Shown: positions 15,811 through 25,436 of the stretch, piece by piece
Layout of the letters: every line of letters starts with the position of its first letter
Position numbering within the stretch: position 1 is the stretch's first letter
Assembly (NCBI RefSeq): GCF_017565405.1
Contig: NZ_JAGEKR010000015.1
Coordinates: 1-64,000, forward strand
Reading direction: 5' to 3'
Source: Allobranchiibius sp. CTAmp26
GTDB taxonomy: Bacteria > Actinomycetota > Actinomycetes > Actinomycetales > Dermatophilaceae
DNA length: 64,000 nucleotides
Notes under the pieces: model-generated
The model's input: the letters and a program-made list of their open reading frames with translations, nothing else
Databases searched by the model: none
Told to the model about the DNA's origin: nothing
Translations under genes and position numbers: made by a program

Positions 15811-18800
15811 TTACGTGGCCGACCCCGATCTGATCACCGAGCGCAGCGTGCGCAGCGCCACCGACAGCGGCGCCAGACCGGGCTGCTCCAGCTCCGACAG
15901 GCCCTTGAGCGCCTGCCCCGCCCGGGTCACCGACTCCTCGTTGGCCTGCACCCAGCTCTCGAGCCGCTGCGCCGCGGGCAGCTCGTCCGGCGTACCGGCG
16001 ATGACGGCCGCCGTGAACGAGTCCAGGACGCCGTAGAGGTCGTCCCGGACCGCGCCGCGAGCGAGCGCGTCCCACCGGTCCTCGCGTGGCAGGGCGGACA
16101 CCGCGTGCAGCATCCGGTCGACCCCCAGCCGTTCGGACAGCGCGAAGTAGACCTGCGCGATGTCCTGCGCCGAGGTGCCTGTGCGGTGCGCCTGCTCGGT
16201 GATGTCGAGCAGCGAGTACGCGTCCAGCAGGGCAGCCACCCGTCCGGCCAGCTCGTCGGGCACGCCCGGAGCGCCGAACGTGTGGGCGGCGTTCTCCGAC
16301 CAGCGGTCGTGCTCGGTGCCCTGCAACAGCTGCGGCAGCTGCGGCACGAGGTCCGCGACAACGGGGGCGAACCGGGCGATCTCGCTGCCGATGTCGAGCG
16401 TCACGGGGCGGCTGTGCAACAGCCAACGCGTGGTGCGGTCGATCAGCCGGCGGAACTCCAGGTAGAGCCTGGTCTGCACGTCGGTGGGCACCAGGTTGTC
16501 CAGCGCCTCGACCTGCCGCACGAACCCGGCCATGTCGAAGATCTCGCGCGCGATGACGTACGCGCGAGTGACCCGTTCCGACGAGGCACCCGTCTCCTCG
16601 CTGGTCCGGAACGCGAAGGTGATCCCACCGCGGTTGACCAGCGAGTTGACGACCGCGTTGATCACGATCTCCCGGCGGAGCGGGTGCTGTGCCAGGTCGG
16701 CGGCGTAGGTGTCCCGCAGCTGGCGCGGGAAATAGTCGACCAATGTCGCGTCGAACCACGGGTCGTCCGTCAGGCCGCTGCTGGCCAGGTCCGCCTTGAG
16801 GATCAGCTTGGCGTAGGCCACCAGGACGGAGAACTCCGGCGAGGTGAGGCCGCCGCCGTGCGCCTCCCGATCGGCCATCTCGGCATCGCTCGGGAGGAAC
16901 TCCAGCTCCCGGTCCAGTTCACCGCGCTCGACGAGCCAGTCGGTGAACCGGCGGTGCACCCCGACCATGGCGTGCCGCTGCGCGCGGGCGTTGCCGAGCA
17001 GCACGTTCTGCTCGTAGTTGTCCCGCAGCACCCGCTGCCCGATCTCGTCGGTCATGCTGTGCAGCAGCACGTCCCGCTCGGCACGGTCGAAGCGTCCTCG
17101 GCGCATCAGGTCGGTCACGAGGATCTTGATGTTGACCTCGTGGTCGGAGGTGTCGACGCCGGCGGAGTTGTCGATGGCGTCGGTGTTGACCCGGATGCCC
17201 GACTGCGCGGCCTCGATCCGGCCCAGCTGGGTCGCGCCGAGGTTGCCACCTTCGCCGATCACCTTGCAGCGCAACATCTTCCCGTCGACCCTGATCGGGT
17301 CGTTCGCTCGGTCGCCGACGTCGGCGTTGTTCTCCACCGCCGACTTCACGTAGGTGCCGATCCCGCCGTTCCAGAAGAGGTCGACCGGGGCCAGCAGGAT
17401 GGCGCGCATCAGATCCGACGGTGCGAGGGCGCGTACGCCGTCCGGCAGCCCGAGCGCGGCGCGCGCCTCGGCACCGATCGGCACCGACTTCATCGACCGC
17501 GGGTAGACCCCGCCGCCGTGCGACAACAGACTCGTGTCGTAGTCGGCCCATGAGGACCGCGGCAGCTCGAAGAGCCGTCGGCGCTCGGCGTACGACGCTG
17601 TGGCGTCGGGTGTGGGGTCCAGGAAGATGTGCCGGTGGTCGAACGCCGCCACGAGCCGGATGTGCGGCGAGCACAGCATGCCGTTGCCGAACACGTCCCC
17701 GCTCATGTCGCCGACGCCGGCGACGGTGAACTCCTGCGTCTGGGTGTCCAGCCCCATCTCGCGGAAGTGCCGCTTGACCGACTCCCACGCCCCGCGGGCC
17801 GTGATGCCCATGGCCTTGTGGTCGTAGCCGGCCGACCCACCGGAGGCGAACGCATCATCGAGCCAGAAGCCGTAGTCCTGGGCCACGCCGTTGGCGATGT
17901 CGGAGAACGACGCGGTGCCCTTGTCCGCCGCGACGACGAGGTAGGTGTCGTCCCCGTCGTGCCGCACCACGTCGCGCGGCGGGACGACGACGCCGTCGAC
18001 CAGATTGTCGGTGAGGTCGAGCAGTCCGCTGATGAAGTGCTTGTAGCAGGTGATCCCCTCGGCCAGCCAGGCCTCACGATCGGAGGGGTCGGGGAGGGCC
18101 TTGGCGAAGAAACCGCCCTTGGACCCCGTCGGCACGATGACCGCGTTCTTCACCGTCTGCGCCTTGACCAGGCCCAGCACCTCGGTGCGGAAGTCCTCTC
18201 GACGGTCGCTCCATCGCAACCCGCCGCGGGCGATCGGCCCGAAGCGCAGGTGCACGCCCTCGACGCGGGGGCTGTAGACCCAGATCTCGAACCGCGGCTT
18301 CGGGCTCGGCATGCCGGTGATCGCCCGGGGGTCGAGTTTGAGGCTGAGGACGTCGCGGTGCGCGCCGTCGGCCTTGCGCGCGAAGGCGTTGGTGCGGGTG
18401 GTGGCGAGCACGACCTCCATCACCGTGCGCAGCACTTTCTCCTCATCCAGGCTGCTCACGTCGGCGAGCCCCTGCTCGATCCGCCCGACGATGAGTTCCT
18501 GGCCCGCTGCGCGGTCCTTCTCGTACGTCGGGTCGAATCGGGCCTCGAAGAGCGCCACCAGCGCCCGGGTGAGGTCGACGTTGGTGGTGAGGGTCTCCTC
18601 GACGAAGCGTTGGCTGCGCCCGAAGTCGATCTGCTGCAGGTACTTGGTGATGCTGCGCAGCACCGCGACCTGTCGCCAGTTGAGGCCCGAACGCAGCACC
18701 AGCGCGCCCAGTCCGTCGCTCTGCGCGCGCCCGTCCACTACCGCGAGGTAGGCGTCCTGGAAGCGCTCGCGCACCTGCGCAGCGTCCTGCTCGGTGCCCC

Positions 18801-20643
18801 AGAACCGCTCGCTCGCGGCGCGCAGACCGAAGTCGTAGATGTGCACGATCGCGCCGTCGGCGCGCTTCATCGTGTACGGCCGTTCGTCGGTCACGTCGAC
18901 GCCCAGGCCGGTGAAGACCGGGAGGATGTCGGTGAGGATCAGCCGCGAGCGACGGAAGAGCTTGAACCGTCGCTCCCGGGGGTCGGCGCCGGGCTCGCGG
19001 TAGAGCGTCAGCTTCGTGTCGTCGTCGTCCGCCAGCGCCTCGATCCGACGCAGGTCGGCCACGCCCTGGCGGGCCGTGAAGTCCTCCTTGTAGGCCTCGG
19101 GGAACGCCCGCGCGTAGAGGCTCATCACCCGCGCCGAGGCGTCCTCGCCGTCCTCCTCGCGGCTGACCACGCCGAGCCGCTCGCCCCAGCTCTGGGTGCT
19201 CTCGAGCACCTCTTCGGTCAGGTCCCCCAGGTCGACCTCGGGGATCGGCCGGCCGGGCGCGGGGCGCACCACGAAATGCAGCCGGGCCAGCGAGGAGTCG
19301 CCGACGCTCGTCGTGTAGTCGATCGAGCGTGCGTCGTACGCCGTGCGCAGCACCTTCTCGATCGCGAGGCGCACCGAGGTGTTGTAGCGGTCTCTGTGCA
19401 CATAGACGAGCACGGACACGAAGCGCCCGAACTCGTCGATCCGGCGGAAGACGCCCGGCTTGCTGCGCTCCTGCAACCGCATCACCGCGGCGACCGTGCG
19501 GTGCAGCTCCTCGGTGCCGGTCTGGAAGAGCTCATCGCGCGGGAAGGACTCCAGAACCTGCAGCAGGTCCTTCTCGGAGTGGCTCTCCGCGAGGAAGCCC
19601 GAGCGTCGGATGACCTCGGCGACCCGGTCCCGGATGATCGGCACCGCGAGGACCGACTCGGTGTAGGCGGTCGAGGTGAAAAGCCCGAGGAAGCGCCGCT
19701 CCCCCACGACGACACCCTGCTCGTCGAAGGTGCGCACGCCGATGTAGTCCAGGTACTGCGGTCGGTGCACGGTGGACCGGGTGTTGGCCTTGGTCACGGT
19801 GAGTAACCGCGGATCGCGAGCGCTGGCACGGGCGTTGGGAGTCAGCCGCGCGAACGATCGCGACTCGTCCGATGCACCGCGCAGGATGCCCAGACCACCG
19901 GACGGGGTCGCCCGCAGCACCACCTCCCCGTCGACCTCGTCGAGCACGTAGTCGCGGTAGCCGAGGAACGTGAAGTGCCCGTCGGCCAGCCAGTGCAGGA
20001 AGTTGGTGGTGCGGGTGACGATCTCGGTGGGCACCGGGTACGGCGGCTGGTCCGCGAGCTCCTGGGCGATCTCGGTGCACCGCGCACTCATCGCGTGCCA
20101 GTCGGTGACGGCGGCGCGGACGTCGTGCAGCACCCCCTGCAACCGGTCGGCGAGCTCGTCGTCGTCGGCGCTGTCCGCCGCCAGGTCGATCTCGAAGTGC
20201 ATCCACGCCTCGGCGATGCCCTCGCCGCCGCCCCGCACGACCTCCTGCAGCACGCCGTCGGCGTCACGGCGTACCCGCAGCTGCGGATGGATCAGCAGGT
20301 GCACGTCACGCTCGCCGAGCGCCGCGAGCACGGAGTCGACGAGGAAAGGCATGTCGTCGGTGACGATCTGCAGCACCGCGTACGAACAGGACCACCCGTC
20401 GGTCTGTTCCTGCGGGGAGAAGATCCGCAGTCCGGCCGTGCCCGCCGGGCGATCGGCGGCGAGCTGCAGGTGGCTGTGCACGATGCCGGCCAGCGACGCC
20501 GGCCCGTTGGCTCGCAGGTCCTCGTCCGCCACGTGCCGGAAGTACTGCTCGATCAGCCACGGCGGAGCCGGGTCGGACTGTCGGTCGGTCAGCGTCGCGC
20601 AGTCGCGCAACAGGTCGGTGCGGGAGCTCGAAGCCGCGCTCAT
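15811..20643 (-). CDS. gdh: Large NAD-dependent glutamate dehydrogenase
   Basis: The enzyme oxidatively deaminates L-glutamate to 2-oxoglutarate and ammonia with NAD. With the ATG at 20643, which is preceded by GAAGG with a 7-nt gap, the product is 1610 residues, the size of the L_180 class. Upstream in-frame codons as far as 21090 would overlap the divergent gene and are rejected. The N-terminal half contains ACT-like regulatory segments. The catalytic part includes VPTGSKGGFFAKALPD, GGLRWSDRREDFRTEVLGL and KVIGEGGNLGATQLGR. In mycobacteria this enzyme is inhibited by GarA. P5C dehydrogenase, which makes its substrate from proline, is encoded about 1.2 kb away on the same strand. Confidence 0.95.
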   Translation of the reverse strand: MSAASSSRTDLLRDCATLTDRQSDPAPPWLIEQYFRHVADEDLRANGPASLAGIVHSHLQLAADRPAGTAGLRIFSPQEQTDGWSCSYAVLQIVTDDMPFLVDSVLAALGERDVHLLIHPQLRVRRDADGVLQEVVRGGGEGIAEAWMHFEIDLAADSADDDELADRLQGVLHDVRAAVTDWHAMSARCTEIAQELADQPPYPVPTEIVTRTTNFLHWLADGHFTFLGYRDYVLDEVDGEVVLRATPSGGLGILRGASDESRSFARLTPNARASARDPRLLTVTKANTRSTVHRPQYLDYIGVRTFDEQGVVVGERRFLGLFTSTAYTESVLAVPIIRDRVAEVIRRSGFLAESHSEKDLLQVLESFPRDELFQTGTEELHRTVAAVMRLQERSKPGVFRRIDEFGRFVSVLVYVHRDRYNTSVRLAIEKVLRTAYDARSIDYTTSVGDSSLARLHFVVRPAPGRPIPEVDLGDLTEEVLESTQSWGERLGVVSREEDGEDASARVMSLYARAFPEAYKEDFTARQGVADLRRIEALADDDDTKLTLYREPGADPRERRFKLFRRSRLILTDILPVFTGLGVDVTDERPYTMKRADGAIVHIYDFGLRAASERFWGTEQDAAQVRERFQDAYLAVVDGRAQSDGLGALVLRSGLNWRQVAVLRSITKYLQQIDFGRSQRFVEETLTTNVDLTRALVALFEARFDPTYEKDRAAGQELIVGRIEQGLADVSSLDEEKVLRTVMEVVLATTRTNAFARKADGAHRDVLSLKLDPRAITGMPSPKPRFEIWVYSPRVEGVHLRFGPIARGGLRWSDRREDFRTEVLGLVKAQTVKNAVIVPTGSKGGFFAKALPDPSDREAWLAEGITCYKHFISGLLDLTDNLVDGVVVPPRDVVRHDGDDTYLVVAADKGTASFSDIANGVAQDYGFWLDDAFASGGSAGYDHKAMGITARGAWESVKRHFREMGLDTQTQEFTVAGVGDMSGDVFGNGMLCSPHIRLVAAFDHRHIFLDPTPDATASYAERRRLFELPRSSWADYDTSLLSHGGGVYPRSMKSVPIGAEARAALGLPDGVRALAPSDLMRAILLAPVDLFWNGGIGTYVKSAVENNADVGDRANDPIRVDGKMLRCKVIGEGGNLGATQLGRIEAAQSGIRVNTDAIDNSAGVDTSDHEVNIKILVTDLMRRGRFDRAERDVLLHSMTDEIGQRVLRDNYEQNVLLGNARAQRHAMVGVHRRFTDWLVERGELDRELEFLPSDAEMADREAHGGGLTSPEFSVLVAYAKLILKADLASSGLTDDPWFDATLVDYFPRQLRDTYAADLAQHPLRREIVINAVVNSLVNRGGITFAFRTSEETGASSERVTRAYVIAREIFDMAGFVRQVEALDNLVPTDVQTRLYLEFRRLIDRTTRWLLHSRPVTLDIGSEIARFAPVVADLVPQLPQLLQGTEHDRWSENAAHTFGAPGVPDELAGRVAALLDAYSLLDITEQAHRTGTSAQDIAQVYFALSERLGVDRMLHAVSALPREDRWDALARGAVRDDLYGVLDSFTAAVIAGTPDELPAAQRLESWVQANEESVTRAGQALKGLSELEQPGLAPLSVALRTLRSVIRSGSAT

Positions 20644-20743
20644 CGGGATGCCTTCAGAACCTTCACTGTGCGGGGTCGGACGCACCTCGTTGTACGTCCG
20701 GTCCGACCCTATCCCCGACCCCCCGGCACTTAGGGTGAGCGCC

Positions 20744-21319
20744 ATGGACGACCGGCGGCGCGCAGCGCGAAGCATCGTCGCGACGGTGCCGCAACTGCTG
20801 GGAGTGCAGGTCGAGACGGCCGATACGGCGGCCGCCGAAGCCGTCGCCGGTGCCATCGAACGGATCGCCGAGGGCCTGCTGCTCTGGCACGACCGGCTGG
20901 CGCTGGGTGCCGACCTGGCCGGGGCGGCTGCCGCTCCGCCGCCGCAGGTCCCCCTGCCGGACGACGACCGCACCACCCCGCGTGCGTCCGCGGCACTGCG
21001 GGCCGGTGTACGTCGCGGCCGGCTCCCCGGGCGGCCGGTCACGCTGCACCTGGCGGCGGCGGAACTGCGAGCCGCCGTACGCCGGATCACGGCCGCGACA
21101 GCGGACCTGACGGATCCCGCTGCGGGAGGCGCGAGCGCGATCGTCGATCAGTGCCTCTGTCTCGCAACGGAGTTGGATACGCATGCGGATCTGCTGCAGG
21201 TCGAGGGCGACCGGTTGGCGAACGCCGAGTCCTCCGAGCAGCGCGATCAGGTGCTGGCGCGGGTGGTGCGCGGCGAGCACCGACTGGCCCGCGTGGCGAT
21301 GGTTACCCTGACGCCATGA
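20744..21319 (+). CDS. Conserved actinobacterial protein of unknown function
   Basis: I do not recognise a named domain in this 191-residue, Ala/Arg-rich, largely helical protein. It contains no membrane segment or catalytic motif that I can see. Support for the gene comes from three points. It is divergent from gdh with a 100-bp gap. TAGGGT at 20731-20736 could be a -10 element placing transcription at the ATG (a leaderless start). Its stop overlaps the ATG of the DUF2505 gene (21316-21319), indicating a two-gene operon. Longer frames opening inside gdh are rejected as antisense shadow. Confidence 0.6.
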   Translation: MDDRRRAARSIVATVPQLLGVQVETADTAAAEAVAGAIERIAEGLLLWHDRLALGADLAGAAAAPPPQVPLPDDDRTTPRASAALRAGVRRGRLPGRPVTLHLAAAELRAAVRRITAATADLTDPAAGGASAIVDQCLCLATELDTHADLLQVEGDRLANAESSEQRDQVLARVVRGEHRLARVAMVTLTP

Positions 21320-21816
21320 AGATCGAAGAGAAGTGGGTCTATCCCGCCTCCAGCGACGTCGTCTACGCGATGATCGTCGACCCCGCGTTCCAGGAAGCCA
21401 AGTGCGTGGCCACCAAGGCCATCGAGCACTCCGTCGACATCGAGCCGGACGGTGACGGCCACACCGTGGTGACTCATCGCACGATGTCCACGGCGTCGTT
21501 CCCGTCGCAGTTCAAGTCGATGATCGGCGACTCCCTGCACATCACCGAGACCCAGGACTGGGGCGCACCCGACGCGGACGGCGTGCGCGAGGCCCAGCTG
21601 ACAGTGGCCATCGCCGGGGTGCCGATCGGACTCACCGGCACCATCACCGCCACCCCGTCGGGGGCCCGCGGCAAGGACACCGTGATGGACGTCGCCGGCA
21701 ACCTCAAGGCACGCATTCCGCTCATCGGCGGCAAGATCGAGCAGGCCGCCGCGCCGGCCATCGTGTCCGCCGTCCGGTCCGAGTCCGAGACCGGCAAGGA
21801 GTACCTCGCGCGCTGA
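21316..21816 (+). CDS. DUF2505 family protein (START/Bet v 1-like fold)
   Basis: The 166-residue protein starts MKIEEKWVYPASSDVVYAMI and has the mix of strands and C-terminal helix typical of DUF2505. That family is predicted to have a START/SRPBCC-like hydrophobic-ligand cavity and is widespread in actinobacteria. The middle, with PIGLTGTITATPSG, and the end, with NLKARIPLIGGKIEQ, match the family pattern of an amphipathic C-terminal helix closing the pocket. No catalytic residues are known. It is coupled by a 4-bp overlap to the preceding unknown gene and ends 1 bp before pruA on the opposite strand. Confidence 0.8.
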   Translation: MKIEEKWVYPASSDVVYAMIVDPAFQEAKCVATKAIEHSVDIEPDGDGHTVVTHRTMSTASFPSQFKSMIGDSLHITETQDWGAPDADGVREAQLTVAIAGVPIGLTGTITATPSGARGKDTVMDVAGNLKARIPLIGGKIEQAAAPAIVSAVRSESETGKEYLAR

Positions 21817-23445
21817 TCAGCCCATCGAGGGGTAGGGGTGACTCGTTGGCGGGACGAACGTCTCCTTGATCGAGCGCGGGCTGGTCCAGCGCAGCAGGTT
21901 GACCGGCGCGCCCGCCTTGTCGTTGGTGCCGGACGCCCGACCGCCGCCGAACGGCTGCTGCCCGACGACCGCGCCGGTGGGCTTGTCGTTGATGTAGAAG
22001 TTGCCGGCGGCGAAGCGCAGCCGCTTCGTGGCGTCGGCGATGACCATCCGGTCCTGAGCGAGGATCGCGCCGGTGAGCGCGTACGAGGCGACCGACTCCA
22101 TCTGGTCCAGCACCGCGTCGTACTCGGCGTCCTCGTAGACGTGCACGGCGAGGATCGGCCCGAAGTACTCGGTGCTGAAGATCTCGTGACCGGGGTCGCT
22201 CACCTGCAGGACCGTCGGGCGCACGAAGTAGCCGACCGAGTCGTCGTAGGTGCCCCCGGCCACCACCTCGATGTCGGCGTGCGCGTGCGCCATGTCGATC
22301 GCGGCCTTGTGCTTGGCGAATGCCCGGTCGTCGATGACCGCGCCCATGAAGTTGGAGAAGTCGGTGACGTCGCCCACCGCGAGGCCGTCGGTGATCGAGA
22401 CCAGGTCGTCCTTGATCTGCTTCCACAGACTCGCGGGAACGTAGGCGCGTGACGCCGCCGAGCACTTCTGGCCCTGGTACTCGAATGCGCCGCGGATCAT
22501 GGCGGTGCGCAGCACGTCCGGGTCGGCGCTGGGGTGCGCCAGGATGAAGTCCTTACCGCCGGTCTCACCCACCAGCCGCGGATAGGTGCGGTAGCCGGTG
22601 AGGTTCGCGCCCACGGTCTGCCACAGGCTCTGGAACGTCGGGGTCGAGCCGGTGAAGTGCACGCCGGCCAGATCGCGGTCCGTGAGCGCGACCTTGGACA
22701 CCTCGAGACCGTCGCCGGTGACCAGGTTGATCACCCCGTCCGGCAGCCCGGCGGCCTCCAGCACCTCCATGGTGAGCTGCGCGGCCCGCTGCTGCGTGGG
22801 CGAGGGCTTCCACACCACGGTGTTGCCCATCAGCGCCGGCGCGGTCGGCAGGTTCCCGGCGATCGCGGTGAAGTTGAACGGGGTGATCGCGTAGACGAAC
22901 CCTTCGAGCGGTCGGTGGTCGGTGCGGTTCCACACGCCGTTCGCGTTGGCCATCGGCTGCTCGGCCATGATGTCGCGGGCGAAATGCACGTTGTAGCGCC
23001 AGAAGTCGATCAGCTCGCAGGCGCTGTCGATCTCGGCCTGAGCGATGGTCTTGCTCTGGCCGAGCATGGTGGCGGCGTTGATCCGGGCCCGCCAGGGACC
23101 GGCGAGCAGGTCCGCGGCCTTCAGGAGCACCGCGGCGCGGTCGTCGAAGGACAGTTCACGCCATCCCGGCGCCGCAGCCTTCGCCGCGTCGACGGCGAGC
23201 TGGGCGTCGGAGGCCGTCGCGTTGTGCATCGTGCCGAGCACCTTGCGGTGGGCGTGCGGCTGACGGACGTCGATCGCCGAGCCGCTGCCGGTCACCCGCT
23301 TGCCGCCGATGGTGTGCGGCAGGTCGACGGGCGCCGCCGCCAGCTGCTCCAGTGCGACGTCCAGGTCCGCGCGCTCGGGACTGCCCGGCCGGTACTCCAG
23401 GACTGGCTCGTTGCGGGGGGCGGGGACGGACGTGACGGCATCCAT
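21817..23445 (-). CDS. pruA: L-glutamate gamma-semialdehyde (P5C) dehydrogenase
   Basis: This NAD-dependent aldehyde dehydrogenase converts pyrroline-5-carboxylate/glutamate semialdehyde to glutamate, the second step of proline breakdown. The 542-residue length and the motifs TGSTPTFQSLW, LVGETGGKDFILAHP (general-base Glu) and GQKCSAASRAYV (catalytic Cys) match the monofunctional PruA class. The start ATG at 23445 lies 9 nt after GAAGGAG. A perfect 8-bp inverted repeat lies in the leader (23475-23495). No proline dehydrogenase gene is adjacent. Gdh, the next enzyme in the route to 2-oxoglutarate, is about 1.2 kb away on the same strand. Confidence 0.95.
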   Translation of the reverse strand: MDAVTSVPAPRNEPVLEYRPGSPERADLDVALEQLAAAPVDLPHTIGGKRVTGSGSAIDVRQPHAHRKVLGTMHNATASDAQLAVDAAKAAAPGWRELSFDDRAAVLLKAADLLAGPWRARINAATMLGQSKTIAQAEIDSACELIDFWRYNVHFARDIMAEQPMANANGVWNRTDHRPLEGFVYAITPFNFTAIAGNLPTAPALMGNTVVWKPSPTQQRAAQLTMEVLEAAGLPDGVINLVTGDGLEVSKVALTDRDLAGVHFTGSTPTFQSLWQTVGANLTGYRTYPRLVGETGGKDFILAHPSADPDVLRTAMIRGAFEYQGQKCSAASRAYVPASLWKQIKDDLVSITDGLAVGDVTDFSNFMGAVIDDRAFAKHKAAIDMAHAHADIEVVAGGTYDDSVGYFVRPTVLQVSDPGHEIFSTEYFGPILAVHVYEDAEYDAVLDQMESVASYALTGAILAQDRMVIADATKRLRFAAGNFYINDKPTGAVVGQQPFGGGRASGTNDKAGAPVNLLRWTSPRSIKETFVPPTSHPYPSMG

Positions 23446-23474
23446 GAGCGGTGGCTCCTTCGTGCGGGGACAGC

Positions 23475-23495
23475 GCAGGGCCGAGAAGGCCCTGC
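23475..23495 (-). promoter_or_regulatory. Inverted repeat in the pruA leader
   Basis: GCAGGGCC and its exact complement flank a 5-nt loop, 29 bp upstream of the pruA start codon. It could be an operator, a short attenuating hairpin, or the terminator of the DUF6912 transcript that ends 58 bp upstream. Sequence alone does not decide between these. Confidence 0.4.
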
Positions 23496-23553
23496 ATACG
23501 GTCCCGCCATGGTGGCACGACGGCCCGTCGTACGCCGACCGGGGACGGCCGCC

Positions 23554-23982
23554 TCAGGCGTCGCCGAGCTCGGCCAGCAGGTCCGCCAGCTCGGTCACGT
23601 CGTACCACGACAGGTCCAGATCGCTGTCCGGATCACGCTCGCCCGCCGGGTCCAGCACCTGCAGACTGACGACCCGCCGTAGATCCAGACCCTCGTGCAC
23701 GATGACCCGGCCCGGCGACCCCTCATCGCCCGAGGCGGGTCGCTGCACCTGTTCGTCGTCGACGTCGGCGGCGACCACGACGCGGCCGCCGCGACTGGCG
23801 GATTCGAGCGCCGCCTCCTGCAACGCGGCGTACTCATGGCCCTCGACGTCCTCCGACGCCGGCAGCGACTCGATCAGCACAGTGGTGACGGAGAAACCCA
23901 CCAGCTCCTCGTCGGCGACCCGGCGGGTGTCCCGCAACGCCTGCAGCTGCGGCCCCGTGAGCGGCAGATAGACGCGCTTCAT
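23554..23982 (-). CDS. DUF6912-like conserved protein
   Basis: The 142-residue protein begins MKRVYLPLTGPQLQALRDTR. It then has EYAALQEAALES and RVVVAADVDDEQVQ, and it ends with SWYDVTELADLLAELG. These are the features of a small actinobacterial family listed as DUF6912; function is unknown. The start at 23982 is fixed by the 4-bp ATGA overlap with the stop of the acyltransferase gene. An alternative frame extending to 24414 runs inside that gene and is rejected. Translation coupling suggests that it is expressed with the acyltransferase, but no common role is evident. Confidence 0.75.
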   Translation of the reverse strand: MKRVYLPLTGPQLQALRDTRRVADEELVGFSVTTVLIESLPASEDVEGHEYAALQEAALESASRGGRVVVAADVDDEQVQRPASGDEGSPGRVIVHEGLDLRRVVSLQVLDPAGERDPDSDLDLSWYDVTELADLLAELGDA

Positions 23983-25415
23983 GCTGCTCCCTCCTGCGCG
24001 AGCTCGGCCAACGCGTCCTCGATGCACTGCCCGAGCACGTCGAGGTCCGGCATCGCGTCGCGGTCGGCGTTCAACCCGAAGCAGACCTTCCCGTCGTACG
24101 ACGTGAGCCCGATCGTCAGCGCCTGTCCCTTCGCGAGCGGGATCACCGGGAACGTGCTCTCCAACTGCGCATCGGCAGCGTAGAGCGGCTGCTGCGGGCC
24201 GGGCACGTTGGTGATCACCAGGTTGAACATCCGCCGCGAGATGGCGCTGCCGAGTCGCGAGCCCAGCGAGTGCAGCGTCGTCGGGGCGTAGCCGCCGAGA
24301 CTCGCGAGCGAGCGCGCGCTCGCGCCGCCCTCCACCTGCTGCTGCATGTCGTAGGCGACCTGGTGCAATCGCATCATCGGTCGCGGCTCCCCGACGGGCA
24401 GATCGACGAAGCACGGCACCACCAGTCCCCCGCCCCCGTCACGCCCCGCAACGCTCAGCGGCACCATCGCGCGGATCTTCTCCGCGCCGGCCATGCCCTC
24501 GCCCCGGGTCATCAGCCAGGAGCGCAGGGCTCCGGTGATGGTCGCCAGCACCACCGCGTGCACGGTGATCGACGTCACGGGCGCCCCGTCGCCGTCCTGC
24601 GTCGTGTCGCGATTGTCCGCGGCCGTCACGCGCGTCCGCACCGCCTGGTAGGCCGCGAGGTCGCTCTCGACCATCACGTACCGCCGATGTGCACCGATGG
24701 GACGGTTGAGCGGGCTGGCGGGAGCGGGCCGGGTGACGCTGCGCGCCAGCACTCCCGCAATGTCCCCCATCGTGGAGAGAGCTTGCGTGGCAATCGATCT
24801 GACACCCGTCACCGCGTCACGTACGCCGCGCACCATCTCGGTCGGGCGCCGCAGGGCATCCATGGCCGCCGCCGCGAGCAGCTCCACGTCGCTGGGCGGT
24901 TTCGCCGGCCGCCACAGCCGGGGCAACGCGACGTCCCGGCCCGGGTCGGCATCGACGATGACCTGGGTCAGGTCGACGGCGTTCTGCCCGTCGACCAGGG
25001 CCTCGTGCGTCTTGGTGACCAGGGCGAAGCGGCCGCGCTCCAGGCCCTCGACCAGGTAGATCTCCCACAGCGGCCGGTCGCGGTCGAGAGCACGGGCCTG
25101 GATCCGGGCCACGAACTCCTCCAGCTGCGTGACGGTTCCGGGACGGGGCAGCGCCGAACGGCGTACGTGGTAGGTCAGATCGAAGTCCTCGTCGTCCACC
25201 CACACCGGCGGGCTCACCCGGCCGGGTACCTCCCGCACGCGCTGGCGGTAGCGCGGGATGTAGGAGATCCGGTTGCCGACCAGATCGAGCAGCAGCTCGT
25301 AGGAGAAGCCGTCCGGTCCCGGTTCGAAGATCATCACCGACCCGACGTGCAGCGGGGTGGTGGCCTGCTCCAGATAGAGGAAGGAGGCATCCAGAGAACT
25401 CAGTCGGTCGGCCAC
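23979..25415 (-). CDS. Wax ester synthase/diacylglycerol acyltransferase (WS/DGAT)-like protein with altered catalytic motif
   Basis: The 478-residue protein has the complete WS/DGAT layout: N-terminal MADRLSSLDASFLYLE, the condensation-type domain, and the C-terminal motif NLVITNVPGPQQPLYAADA. Family enzymes transfer fatty acyl groups from acyl-CoA to alcohols or diacylglycerol at the membrane face, storing carbon as wax ester or triacylglycerol. The catalytic motif HHxxxDG reads HEALVDG here (residues 137-143), so the second, catalytic histidine is glutamate (Glu138). The protein may therefore be inactive, use altered chemistry, or act on another acceptor. It overlaps the DUF6912 gene by 4 bp and starts 21 bp after the CpaE-like gene ends. 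Confidence 0.88.
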   Translation of the reverse strand: MADRLSSLDASFLYLEQATTPLHVGSVMIFEPGPDGFSYELLLDLVGNRISYIPRYRQRVREVPGRVSPPVWVDDEDFDLTYHVRRSALPRPGTVTQLEEFVARIQARALDRDRPLWEIYLVEGLERGRFALVTKTHEALVDGQNAVDLTQVIVDADPGRDVALPRLWRPAKPPSDVELLAAAAMDALRRPTEMVRGVRDAVTGVRSIATQALSTMGDIAGVLARSVTRPAPASPLNRPIGAHRRYVMVESDLAAYQAVRTRVTAADNRDTTQDGDGAPVTSITVHAVVLATITGALRSWLMTRGEGMAGAEKIRAMVPLSVAGRDGGGGLVVPCFVDLPVGEPRPMMRLHQVAYDMQQQVEGGASARSLASLGGYAPTTLHSLGSRLGSAISRRMFNLVITNVPGPQQPLYAADAQLESTFPVIPLAKGQALTIGLTSYDGKVCFGLNADRDAMPDLDVLGQCIEDALAELAQEGAA

Positions 25416-25436
25416 GACGCCATGCTGCCAGACGCC

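Noticed and set aside
16105-19806. Long plus-strand frames opposite gdh
   Set aside because: Antisense shadows of the glutamate dehydrogenase gene. They show no family motifs.
15811-21090. 1759-residue start for gdh
   Set aside because: The extra N-terminus overlaps the divergent gene and has shadow-like composition. The ATG at 20643 has a ribosome-binding site and gives the family length.
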